Part shown: positions 39,306 to 49,275 of the stretch, in pieces
How positions within the stretch are numbered: position 1 is the first letter of the stretch
Layout of the letters: each line of letters opens with the position of its first letter
DNA from: Bactericera cockerelli
Taxonomy: Eukaryota > Arthropoda > Insecta > Hemiptera > Triozidae
DNA: 64,000 nt
NCBI GenBank assembly: GCA_024516035.1
Contig: CM044961.1
Location: 37,599,112-37,663,111, forward strand
Direction of reading: 5' to 3'
Translations under genes and position numbers: made by a program
The notes under the pieces: generated by a model
Told to the model about the DNA's origin: nothing
The model's database searches: none
The model's input: only the letters and a program-made list of their open reading frames with translations

Positions 39306-40795
39306 TTACAAAAAATCCATTATGTCGTTTGTCGTCACACTAATAACGAATGTAATAAAATGTTGAATAAGGGCTAACATTCATCTCGTCTTCTGTTACA
39401 AAGTACGTCAAGCATTTCATTAATCATGAGAACACGGTCTCGGAAGTTTCGGAACATGGCTTTTACCCAATGATAAAAAAAAAACCATTGGTAATTTTGA
39501 TAACAACATGAAAACAAAATTCTGGGACCCACTGATAAAAAACTCATTGATAATTTGATAACAACATTGAAACAAAATGTAAGGTCCAACCAGCCATTCG
39601 GTTGATTGGAAGTGGGTTAACGGGGGAACCTAATTAATATACAAAGGCCTTTTATTGATTCCGAAAGTAGCGTGCGTATTTTTAATCCGTATAAAGGATA
39701 TCACTCGTATGTTGCTCAGATATGTATGAGTATTATGTTTCGGTAACCAAAAAAGTTATGGAATTTTACGCAATAAATATTCAGTTCTTTTCTGTTACGT
39801 TTTTTTCTGTAACACTCAGCCTCTCATGTATCTACATTAGGTACCTGCTGTCATTACTAAACTCGTTTTTAATGATTTTGTTTAGGGCCCTTATTTGTTC
39901 CCTACCCTATTCTTGGTGTGTTGATAGAATGGCAGAAATTTAACAGGGAATCGGAAAATGGGACTTCTTTTCATCTCCTTCGAACCTCTTTTTACCCTCC
40001 CCCCCCTTCCCGAAAACTAACCTCAAAAAAAGATTTGTACTAGACACGTCTAGCAATCTAGATATGCAATAGACTCAATATAATATATCACAGTTATCTG
40101 TCTTAGGCGTTGCAAAACTATCTTTTTTCTTTAGTAATGGGTTGAAATACAACTAATGAACTAATTTCTCACAATGTTTCATACTTATTCGCCTCGTGCT
40201 GATTTCACAGCTAAGAAGAAATAGGTACCCACCCAATTCTAAGAATGGAATTAACCAACAAATTTTTGACCTCGGTGCCACGTGATATTTGCTCGAATTA
40301 TGGTACCTACATTACATTCATAAATATACATATTATAGTTTTCCTCAATATATTATCATCATCATAGGGTGGCGTCATCGTGAACGATGGTAGCCAGACA
40401 GTGGAGGAATGACTCAGCACTTCTACCACTGTCTTTACAAGGAGGCTAATAATTGACAAGGGCCCCCAGAACCAAGCCAATGCTGGTCTACTCCCTATTT
40501 TAAGTCCCCCAGGTAGACTTCTGGTCTGTGGGACTTAAATATTATAATAATCCTAAATATAATAGAGAAAAGCTCAAATGTCTATCTCCTTATCAGGGAT
40601 TGTCTGTTGGATCTATTTTTTTTTTTTTTTGATAGTAATCGACCACCCAAAAAAAACGCCTCTCTTCTTTTTCTACTTTGTATTACCTAAAAGTAATAGA
40701 AAGTATTGTTTTCGGTCGGTTTTTTTCTAAATTGAGCTGATAAAATTTCTGGACGAATTAGACTCTCCTGATATTAAAAAAGTATCTTTTTAAAA
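39306..40795. other. Unassigned AT-rich DNA
   Basis: Contains a short direct repeat around 39475-39590 (CATTGGTAATTTTGATAACA and CATTGATAATTTGATAACAA). No exon or known repeat class recognised. Confidence 0.45.
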
Positions 40796-40801
40796 TTTAG
40801 G

Positions 40802-41035
40802 TTTTAAACTGCATGGTCATATTACGACAGAGGTTTTACCCTCAATTCGATAGAATGTCACAAACCAGCCTCTCAAAGTAACCTCACCCAGTCCGAGTGG
40901 TGCTGGGAATAGACATGACCACGAGGGTTCGTATTTGAATGGTCACCCATCCAAGTCCTCACCTTGCTGGACGTTACTTACCTTTAGTGACAGAACGAGA
41001 ACTGGAAAAAAAGTGTCATCTACGCTGGCTCGATT
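40802..41035 (-). mobile_element. 5S-derived SINE (family E), minus strand
   Basis: The minus strand carries GAGCCAGCGTAGATGACAC, a 5S-like segment with CAGCAAGGTGAGGACTTGGA, TGGGTGACCATTC, then the body GGGTGAGGTTACTTTGAGAG and GAGGGTAAAACCTCTGTCGT. Confidence 0.75.
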
Positions 41036-41240
41036 CTCTGCCTGACAAACTTGTAAAAAGAACAAATTGGTATTCACCAGTGCCCCCATGCCTCGTCTAA
41101 CTTTAAAACTTCATGTACTTAGTTATAAGAATTCGTTATATGAAAATTATTATCCTATTGTATCGATTAATGAAACCTATATGTATATTTTATGCTAGTA
41201 TTGTTACATTTAATCCCTTTATTATTTGTAATGTTGCATA

Positions 41241-41271
<31 letters not shown>

Positions 41272-41341
41272 CGGTAACAGATAGCAAAATATTTATCAGA
41301 CCTCTAATTTATCACACACTACTTGGACGATAGTAAAAAGT

Positions 41342-41568
41342 AAGCCAGCGTCGATGGCGCCGCGTTCAATGCACCGGTAGGATCACCGAAGTTAAGCAAT
41401 GTCCAGCGAGGTGAAGACTTCGTGAGGCTGACATTCCGGCCCAACACAGATTGGGTGAGGTTAATGTGGGTAGCAAGTTTGTGAGTTTCCTGCGAATGAA
41501 GAGTAAAACCCCCGTCGTAATATGACCATGCAGTTGAAAGCAACGACGTTAAGTCCAAATTAAAAAAA
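41342..41568 (+). mobile_element. 5S-derived SINE (family E), plus strand
   Basis: AGCCAGCGTCGATGGCGCCG, GTAGGATCACCGAAGTTAAG, CAATGTCCAGCGAGGTGAAG, then TTGGGTGAGGTTAATGTGGG, the end CAGTTGAAAGCAACGACGTT and an A-run. Confidence 0.85.
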
Positions 41569-42012
41569 AATATACCTACCTATAAAAAGTACAGAAAGGC
41601 ATGGCCGTACACACCCATATGGTCATGCCTTATAATTTAGTCCTTCTGAGAAGTACGAGCGAACGGCTAGTTCATTATAAAATACACGTTTCCTACTTAC
41701 ATAGTATTTTATGTACCAGGTATTGACTTACTAATCAAGTACTCATTGGTTAGATCTAATTTATCAATTGTGTTGCATTTGGTACACACGACACTATTTC
41801 ATGGGTTGGAATACACAAACAATTAAACATACATGAAACGCTTTAATTATCTATATCTCCACTAATTACTATCCATCTCACTTATTCTAAAATAGGACAC
41901 AGTTCATAATATATAGTATACAGAACAGTTTTTGTAGAGAATGCCATAGGCATTATCGCCCCTTGATCAAACTTTGCAGCAGATTCCGGCTAACTCAAAA
42001 TTCAAGGGACAG

Positions 42013-42175
42013 AAACGTCATTTCGAGTTATCGAGAGTTTCCAGATATCGAGAGTTTCCAGTTATCGAGAGTTTTGAGTTATCGAGAGGTTCCAGATATC
42101 GAGAGTTTTGAGTTATCGGAAGTTTCGAGTTATCGAGAGTTTTGAGTTATCGAGAGGTTCGAGTTATCAAAATTT
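42013..42175 (+). repeat. Minisatellite of 17-18 bp, about 9 copies
   Basis: The unit is GAGTTATCGAGAGTTTC with variants CCAGATATCGAGAG. No link to an exon is visible. Confidence 0.85.
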
Positions 42176-42214
42176 CGAATACGAAGCGAAGTTCGCCAAC
42201 GGGTAAGTTCCGAA

Positions 42215-42455
42215 GAATTTCACGCACGGTGACCTGGGTTCGAATCAAGGCGGAGTCAGAACTTTTCGTCTCCTATACTTTGGATGTTGGGGGTCCACTC
42301 ATACCTCGTGAGGAAAAATGAGTTCCTGCTTTGATCTGAGCAGCGACCAGTGGCTGTATTATGGGCAAATGATTCACGAAATTTTAAAATAATAGGAGAG
42401 GTCTTGTAAATCTACGCTACCCACTAGAATTGTGATGTAATAACATAAACATGCG
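42215..42455 (+). mobile_element. tRNA-derived SINE, family A, 5' truncated
   Basis: Starts inside the tRNA-like head (CACGGTGACCTGGGTTCGAA). The body has CATACCTCGTGAGGAAAAAT. The tail ACTAGAATTGTGATGTAATA is of the variant type. Confidence 0.7.
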
Positions 42456-42661
42456 TTTATTTGGTTTCCCCTCCTCAGCTATCCTCTAATGCAGCGGTGC
42501 TCAACCTAGGGGTAGCGACCCCCAGGGGGATCGCGAGAAAGCTTCAACCACTGAACTGGGGTCGCGGAAAAAACCGCTAAAAAAAAATACTTTTTTTTAT
42601 GGGTAAAATTTATTGGTAGATAAGTAACGGAAACATTTAAACTTCCAATAAAAAAACTTCT

Positions 42662-42743
42662 ACTTCGTGGGATTCGAACCAACGGATCCCTACGCTACCT
42701 TAATTACCAGACTAGCACGGTAACCACTTGACTACCAGTGCAC
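42662..42743 (-). mobile_element. Family B SINE head, minus strand
   Basis: The minus strand reads GCACTGGTAGTCAAGTGGTT, then CTAGTCTGGTAATTAAGGTA and GTTGGTTCGAATCCCACG. Confidence 0.75.
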
Positions 42744-42904
42744 AAATAATAATAGTTTTTGAAGTAATGATATTTTTCGGTTCCAAATGCGGTTAGCTTC
42801 TAGAAAAGGTGGGTCTTTAGTGGGTGGAAATCCCAGGATGGATCTGGGTGTCTTTAAAGATTTTTTCCTTCCTTCCATTAAAAAAAATATAAATAAATAA
42901 TAAT

Positions 42905-43101
42905 AATATCGCCTTATTTATACTGCCCGATTAGGACTATTAAGTCCCATTATTCCAGCAGTAAGCCCAAGACGTGTTATTATGTGGTAAAAATCCCAAA
43001 TGGGAGGATAACTTGTCATGTCCCAGCTGGGTTTCGAACCCGCGAGCTCTGGAATCTCTGGATTCAGAGAGTGCCGCCTTTATCACTGAGCTACCGGGAC
43101 A
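42905..43101 (-). mobile_element. tRNA-derived SINE, family D, minus strand
   Basis: The minus strand starts TGTCCCGGTAGCTCAGTGAT, has GGTTCGAAACCCAGCTGGGA and ends GGGCAGTATAAATAAGGCGA with a TATTATTATT tail. Confidence 0.85.
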
Positions 43102-43176
43102 GAAAGTGGGTTATTATTGGGTGAAAATCACACACCCACGTTAGGATGGTCTTTGAAAGATTTTTTCCTGCCTTCC

Positions 43177-43210
<34 letters not shown>

Positions 43211-43253
43211 GTTTTCATTTGGTTTCACCTCCCCAGCTAGTCTCACAATGCAG

Positions 43254-43424
43254 AGGCATGGATCATGAGCCGGGCTGATGGGGACACTACCGGCGTTGAC
43301 ATAGTAGAAGAAGAAGTCGAGGACTACGAGAATCGAACCCGGGACTACCGGAATGCCATCTACACCATCCAGTACAACGATGTGCTCTACGATAACCACA
43401 CAGACGAAGCCGGCGATAAGCAAG
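43254..43424 (+). CDS. Penultimate (or first) coding exon of a small Cys-tailed protein
   Basis: After a CACAATGCAG acceptor the frame reads AWIMSRADGDTTGVDIVEEE, then VEDYENRTRDYRNAIYTIQY, NDVLYDNHTDEAGDKQ, ending one base into a codon before GTAAAG. The in-frame ATG at 43265 could be the start, giving a protein of 116 residues; otherwise upstream exons are missing. Acidic and Tyr/Asn-rich. I do not recognise the family. Confidence 0.6.
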
Positions 43425-43460
43425 GTAAAGTTAAACTTAACCAAAGTAAAGTTAAACTTA

Positions 43461-43716
43461 GCCAGCGTCGATGGCATGTTGAATACACCGGTTCCCTTCA
43501 GAACACCGAAGATAAGCGACATCCAGCGAGGTTAAGACTTGGATGGGTGACCATTCAAATTCTAATTCTCGTGACGCTGGCTTTTCCCGGCCCCACTCAG
43601 GCTGGGTGAGGTCAATGTGAGTAGCAGGTTTGTGAGTTTCCTGCGAATGGAGGGTAAAACCCCCGTCGTGATATGACCATGGCAGTTGAAAGCGACGTTA
43701 AACCCCACTTAAAAAA
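43461..43716 (+). mobile_element. Full-length 5S-derived SINE with target duplication
   Basis: The 5S head includes CACCGGTTCCCTTCAGAACA, CCGAAGATAAGCGACATCCA, AAGACTTGGATGGGTGACCA. The body is CAGGCTGGGTGAGGTCAATG, GTAGCAGGTTTGTGAGTTTC, ending GACGTTAAACCCCACTT and an A-run. AAAGTTAAACTTA flanks it on both sides (43448-43460 and 43717-43729). The insertion lies 37 bp into the intron. Confidence 0.9.
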
Positions 43717-44679
43717 AAAGTTAAACTTAACTTTACTTTGGCATTGTTTATACCGAATTGGAATTTGCCTTACAGCCAGCGTAGTATTCACTGCCATTTA
43801 TGGACACTATACTTCCTCGGGATTGTTTCACATTGTACAGTTGTACACACGTGCCAATTTTGAGATTTTATACTAAATCACTTGTATCTCCAAAACCGCT
43901 TAACCGATTTTCTGCAAACTTGTTTTATATGGTAAAATACCATTTTTCTACATTCTAAATTCTACAAAAAGTTCTGTATCGGCAAGTGTGGTCCTTATTT
44001 TTTGATTTTTTTGTCCAAAATTTCGGATTTTCTTAAATATCAGAGTCAAATTATAATTAATTAAAAAATAAATATAAATAACCTATGTAAAACAATAATA
44101 CCTATATATATATACACAATTTCATCAAAATCGGGTGTACCGTTCACGAGATAGAAGCGTTTAAGTAAAAAGTTAGTGGTCAGGCGCATGGTCTCTTTCA
44201 CCCAGAACTGCTAGTACGAATTTGATTAATAAAATGGTCCCATCTACAGAACGTTTCCTATAATATAGGAATGCACACATATTATGTGTGCAAAATTTCA
44301 TCAAAATCCGTCGAGTAGTTTCCGAGATTTGCGAGTTACAAGGAATATTTTTACAGACCGACAGACGGACACAAAACCAAAGTTGCTCAGGAGGTTATGA
44401 AACGTCCAGAAATATGAAGAAAAAAAAATTGAAATCGGAGCAAAAAAATGTTTTTTTTTTTTTTACAAAAATGAACACAATACTTCCGATTTCTAATATT
44501 AGAAATTTCTCGGAATTAACACATACTAATTTATCCTATAAAATATTTAAGACCTGTTTGACTGCTGGAGTAAAGGGACTTTTCAGTCTTAACTCGGCAG
44601 TATAAACAAGGTATATTCTATTCTATTGTAATTTTATTATGTACATTCAAACAATCTGCCCCCCCCCCCCCCCCCCCAG

Positions 44680-44870
44680 ATGGCACATCCCGGGCGTCCT
44701 CCCACTCTGAGGGGCCCGAGGTAGAGGGGCGCCGACGAGTCCGGTTCTCCGACGCCGGTGTGTCTGTGCATGAGGTGCCCGGGCGGCCCCGGCCCAAGAA
44801 GTGCTGGCGGAACACCAAGCGGTGTCTGGACTACTTCTGCTGCTGTGGCTGCCTCTTCCCCAGGATATGA
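44680..44870 (+). CDS. Last coding exon, Cys-rich C-terminus
   Basis: The acceptor follows a C-run. In phase with 43254-43424 it reads DGTSRASSHSEGPEVEGRRR, VRFSDAGVSVHEVPGRPRPK and ends KCWRNTKRCLDYFCCCGCLF plus PRI and TGA. Seven Cys in the last 23 residues suggest S-acylation at a membrane or metal binding. The family is not recognised. The last part of this exon is repeated 13 more times downstream. Confidence 0.65.
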
Positions 44871-45955
44871 AGTGCGTCCCTGTAGCTCAGTGAAGTGCGT
44901 CCCTGTATCTCCAAGCGGTGTCTGGACTACTTCTGCTGCTGTGGCTGCCTCTTCCCTAGGATATGAAGTGCGTCCCTGTAGCTCAGTGAAGTGCGTCCCT
45001 GTATCTCCAAGCGGTGTCTGGACTACTTCTGTTGCTGTGGCTGCCTCTTCCCCAGGATATGAAATGCGTCCCTGTAGCTCAGTGAAGTGCGTCCCTGTAT
45101 CTCCAAGCGGTGTCTGGACTACTTCTGCTGCTGTGGCTGCCTCTTCCCCAGGATATGAAATGCGTCCCTGTAGCTCAGTGAAGTGCGTCCCTGTAACTCC
45201 AAGCGGTGTCTGGACTACTTCTGCTGCTGTGGCTGCCTCTTCCCCAGGATATGAATCTCCGTCCCGGTAGCTCCAAGCGGTGTCTGGACTACTTCTGCTG
45301 CTGTGGCTGCCTCTTCTCCAGGATATGAAGTGCGTCCCGGTAGCTCCAAGCGGTGTCTGGACTACTTCTGCTGCTGAGGCTTCCTCTTCCCCAGGATATG
45401 AATCTCCGTCCCGGTAGCTCCAAGCGGTGTCTGGACTACTTCTGCTGCTGTGGCTGCCTCTTCCCCAGGATATGAAGTGCGTCCCGGTAGCTCCAAGCGG
45501 TGTCTGGACTACTTCTGCTGCTGTGGCTGCCTCTTCCCCAGGATATGAAGTGCGTCCCTGTAGCTCAGTGGATTGCTGGCGGAACACCAAGCGGTGTTTG
45601 GACTACCTCTGCTGCTGTGGCTGCCTCTTCCCCAGGATATGAATCTCCGTCCCGGTAGCTCCAAGCGGTGTCTGGACTACTTCTGCTGCTGTGGCTGCCT
45701 CTTCCCCAGGATATGAATCTCCGTCCCTGTAACTCCAAGCGGTGTCTGGACTACTTCCGCTGCTGTGGCTGCCTCTTCCCCAGGATATGAATCTCCGTCC
45801 CTGTAACTCAAAGCGGTGTCTGGACTACTTCTGCTGCTGTGGCTGCCTCTTCCCCAGGATATGAATCTCCGTCCCGCTAGCTCCAAGCGGTGTCTGGACT
45901 ACTTCTGCTGCTGTGGCTGCCTCTTCCCCAGGATATGAATCTCCGTCCCGGTAGC
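44815..45955 (+). repeat. Tandem array of CDS end, stop codon and SINE head, 14 copies
   Basis: The unit is about 72-98 bp: AAGCGGTGTCTGGACTACTT, CTGCTGCTGTGGCTGCCTCT, TCCCCAGGATATGA (the stop), then AGTGCGTCCCGGTAGCTC or ATCTCCGTCCCGGTAGCTC. The last bases are the start of the family-D SINE that follows in full at 45945. One copy (about 45570) includes more exon (GATTGCTGGCGGAACACCAA). So the SINE landed next to the stop first, and the joint was then amplified. Confidence 0.9.
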
Positions 45956-46385
45956 TCAGTGGTCGAGGCGTTGGTCTGGTAATCCAGAGGTCGCGGGTTT
46001 GAAACACAGGCGGGGCACAGCAAATTATCCTTCCATTTTGGAAATTTGACCACATAATAATGTCTTGAGCTTACTGCTGGAATAATGGGACACATTAGTC
46101 CTAATTGCGCAGTATCTATACTTATAAAAGAGAGTTTCACTCACTGACTGACTGACTCACTGATTCATCACTGTTTCTCCGAACTGGTAAGTCCTAGGAA
46201 GCTGAAATTTGGTAAGTAGCTTTGTCTTATAGTCTCAATGTGCAATAAGACGGAATTTTTCGAAATTTCCACTACAACACCTGCCATTGGCGAAAAAGGA
46301 TTTTTTGCTTTCACGGCCATGTCTCGGACCGCAAAGCGGGCGACAGGCCGCTAGTAAATATATAAATAAGGCGATATTATAATTA
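45945..46385 (+). mobile_element. Family D SINE split by a Helitron
   Basis: The head GTCCCGGTAGCTCAGTGGTC begins at about 45945. The body runs to TTGCGCAGTA at 46114. After the 240-bp Helitron it resumes TAAATATATAAATAAGGCGA and ends in TTATTATT. Removing the Helitron restores the family's GCAGTATAAAT text. Confidence 0.85.
46115..46354 (+). mobile_element. Non-autonomous Helitron, 240 bp
   Basis: It starts TCTATACTTATAAAAGAGAG and ends CGACAGGCCGCTAG, with a short hairpin (CCGCAAAGCGGG) before the end. It sits between A and T, the Helitron target. Relatives are at 52513 and 54309. Confidence 0.9.
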
Positions 46386-46412
46386 TTATTCATTATGAAT
46401 CAGCCAGATGTC

Positions 46413-46520
46413 AGTCCCGGTATCTCAGTGGTCGGTCTGGTTATACAGAGGTCGCGGGTTCGAAACGCAGCCGGGACATGACATCTTATCATTTGGATTT
46501 CTTGACCACATAATAAGTAA
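46413..46520 (+). mobile_element. Family D SINE, truncated
   Basis: GTCCCGGTATCTCAGTGGTC, GGTTCGAAACGCAGCCGGGA and the body GACATCTTATCATTTGG; the tail is missing. Confidence 0.75.
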
Positions 46521-46849
46521 AAAAACAAAACAAAATTTGGAGCACAATATCCGCTGTACTTTATTAAAAATACTTTTTAATTTACAAAACTAGAGCACTG
46601 GGTTTATCATACTGCAAGTTAAAAAGGTGAAACCCTGCTGGTCTGTTTGTAATTTTGGAAAGCATCGTGTTGCTGTTGAAGCTATAAGAATTTTGCGTCA
46701 CACATTTCTTCTCCGAAATCAAATCAAATTAATCAAGCTCGCCGGCAGTTGAGCGCTCGTCAAGTGGCACTCGCCACGGGCCTATATTAACACGAAACAG
46801 AATTTATATGTTTTTCTAAACACCTTTTAAGCCATTATACTTGGGCGAA

Positions 46850-47002
46850 TTACAGTCGTGATATCACAATTACTCAAACTCACTTTATTTTAGACTTTTT
46901 TATCCTGCTTTTTTTGATATACACTAAATTTTAGCTTAGGATTCGAACTCCCGACCGCCGGGTTACGAAACCACCGCCTTGTAAATCGAGCTACTGAGGT
47001 CT
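46850..47002 (-). mobile_element. tRNA-derived SINE, family C, diverged
   Basis: The minus strand has ACCTCAGTAGCTCGATTTAC, AAGGCGGTGGTTTCGTAACC, CGGGAGTTCGAATCC and body TGAGTAATTGTGATATCACG. Confidence 0.65.
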
Positions 47003-47304
47003 AAACACTAAGGGCCCAATTATGAAACAGGATTAAATATCTAGGTGTTGTTGATCTAAGCCACTATCATTTAACAGGTGATATAAATGCGCTGTGACTG
47101 GTTAAAATTCCCACCAGAGGGAGTGTTAAGTGCAACACAGATTAGATTAATCCTGTGTTGGATTAGATAAACTAATCCTTATTCATAATTCGGGCCTTAT
47201 GATTATCTGACCTGGTTGCAGGGTTTTCGGTGAAACCCTTACAGTTAAAACTGCGACCTAATTCCAATGTCTAGGCTCCTTTCATGTTCATTCATACTAT
47301 TTGT

Positions 47305-47526
47305 TTTTCACGTCCTGATTGAGATATATAGTCAGAACGGGGGTTTTACCCTCCATTCGCTGGGAATCGCACCAGCTACCCACATTAACCTCACCGAGCC
47401 TGGGAAGGTCCGGAAATGCCTTTGGAGGGAACAGAATTTTCTTCGAAAAGTCTGTCCCAACCAGGGATCGAACTCGGGATTTCCAGACTACAGGCTGTGG
47501 TCTGAACCGTTACACCACGGAGGCTG
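47305..47526 (-). mobile_element. tRNA-headed family E' SINE, minus strand
   Basis: Minus-strand head CCAGCCTCCGTGGTGTAACG, GACCACAGCCTGTAGTCTGG, CGAGTTCGATCCCTGGTTGG; body CCAGGCTCGGTGAGGTTAAT, GTGGGTAGCTGGTGCGATTC, end CGTTCTGACTATATATCTC. Confidence 0.8.
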
Positions 47527-48445
47527 GCTATTTTTGAAGCAAGAAATTAAGCCGATAGGAGAACCCACCGAATTTCAAGTGTATATCTCAAAAACAGGAT
47601 TGACAGGTACAAAGGTACATAATTATAAGTAAAGGTATCTAATCTAACCAACCGCCCAGGACTAGATATCTTGTTTTTTTTTACGTTTAAGAAAATGATC
47701 CAGGCTCTGTCTGAATCTATAAAAAAAATGTATCCAAATTATTTCATAGGTCTAGACATCGGATCTGGGCGTCCATATAATCCTCTCACCACCGTGATAT
47801 CGGTGCCTGGCTCACAGACACGGAAGTTTTATCATAGCGCATTTTTGACATACAGAAAATTATGACCCTCAGACACATGGAATAATTTAAGGTCTTATTT
47901 AAGGTCTTTTTTTTTGCTGAAACCTTATTTAAGGTTTCTTATGTTGGTCATTTTCTTGGACGCGTTAAAAAGGTGATATATCAGGAGATGTCTTTTTGCT
48001 GAGGTTCTCCCATTGCTTTCAAGTCAGGTGACTTTTCATTTCTCCACACGATATTTTTATCTGAAAAAATAAATAAAAAATAAATATATACATATTGTAC
48101 AGAAGTAGATTTTTAGATCCTTATCTTTTGATCTGAAGATTGTTTAATATTTAAAGAATTCGTACTTTAAAAGTGGACGTACATTATAATAATTATAATA
48201 CTCGTTCATTATTCTCAAACATTAATCTCGAACATAATTATAAAATAGTCATTATTAGTTAGGATGTTCAAAATTTGTTATAATATCAATAAAAAATAGA
48301 CAATATACTGAAATTACGTAAATATTATGATCGTGTTTTTAATTTAGAGTCATCTTGGATCGACCTAGTGTTATACGTACATATATCTAATTTGTATATC
48401 CTCTCAGTCTTATCAGATCTATACTCCTCATCCTTTGTATTGGTT
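47527..48445. other. AT-rich DNA, no exon recognised
   Basis: Mostly unassigned. Short direct repeats of TTATTTAAGGTCTT occur at about 47895-47935. Confidence 0.45.
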
Positions 48446-48448
48446 TAA

Positions 48449-48610
48449 CGTTCTTTTCAACGATATGGTCATATCACGACGGGGGTTCTACCCTCCATTC
48501 GTTGGAAACTCACAGAACAGCTACTCAAATTAACGTCACCCAGCCTGAGTGGGGGCGGAAATAGCCAGCATCACGAGGGTTCGAATTTGAATGGTCACCC
48601 ATTCAGTCCT
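48449..48610 (-). mobile_element. 5S-derived SINE (family E), partial
   Basis: The minus strand has TGGGTGACCATTCAAATTCG, AACCCTCGTGATGCTGGCTA, CAGGCTGGGTGACGTTAATT, TAGAACCCCCGTCGTGATAT. The 5' part of the 5S head is missing. Confidence 0.75.
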
Positions 48611-48649
48611 AGAGAGAAATAGCCGACCTCCGTGACTCAGTGGCACATC

Positions 48650-48822
48650 TGCACTGATAGTCAGGTGGTTAATGGTTAATGCCCTAGTCTGGTAATCCAG
48701 GTAGCGTGGGGGTGTATGCATTTTTCCTCATTGATTTGAGTTTCTGAACACGGTGGTAGAGAATGCATTAAGCATTAACCTCGCCAGGTGGTTACCTTCC
48801 ACTAAAGAGTGTTATTATTATG
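48650..48822 (+). mobile_element. tRNA-derived SINE, family B
   Basis: GCACTGATAGTCAGGTGGTT, GCCCTAGTCTGGTAATCCAG, the body GGTAGAGAATGCATTAAGCA and AACCTCGCCAGGTGGTTACC, tail TTATTATTA. Confidence 0.75.
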
Positions 48823-49161
48823 GTTACTGATGCCCTCTCATGTCTATCAGTCCAATCACATGATAAAATTCGAACTATGTGGTCGCATACCCAAATAACC
48901 GAGGAAAAAATCAAACAATTGAGTTGGATCCGATCCACAGATCACGGATCCACGAACAAGAGATTAGGGTTAGGTGGAAGAGATTGTCATAGGCAATAAC
49001 CCTGCCATTTAGTTAGGACATCTGTATAATATTTTATCTATGTTGTTTATCTTCTAGAATCTAGATTATATTGTTCTAAATTTTGTATATTAATTTTTAT
49101 CATTACTTGTTTGTACATATATGTCCTGTTAATAATAATAACAAGATACTTACAGAGTGGT

Positions 49162-49275
49162 TCACATGCGATAGTTAGCGTAGTCATTGATCACCTCGGC
49201 TGTTGTCTTGTGCTCTAGAAGCTGGAAGTAGGAAGATGTTTCTGACACTTTCAGTATGAGCTCGCCACTGTGGTA
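49162..49275 (-). CDS. FAS-like gene, last exon
   Basis: The acceptor is CTCCCCACAG. It enters phase 0 and reads YHSGELILKVSETSSYFQLL, EHKTTAEVINDYANYRM and TGA. In fatty acid synthase the thioesterase His lies in this stretch (EGDH-like); no His is seen at that point. Confidence 0.8.
   Translation of the reverse strand, partial: YHSGELILKVSETSSYFQLLEHKTTAEVINDYANYRM

Noticed and set aside
43461..43580. 5S rRNA gene
   Set aside because: The 5S-like part is diverged, joined to a SINE body and A-run, and flanked by a target duplication.
44637..45590. Minus-strand open frame of 317 codons and plus-strand frame of 170 codons over the 44.8-45.9 kb array
   Set aside because: They follow the repeat period and repeat the same words (SYPGEEAATAAEVVQTPLG-like). 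They are shadows of the amplified exon end, with no splice or start support.
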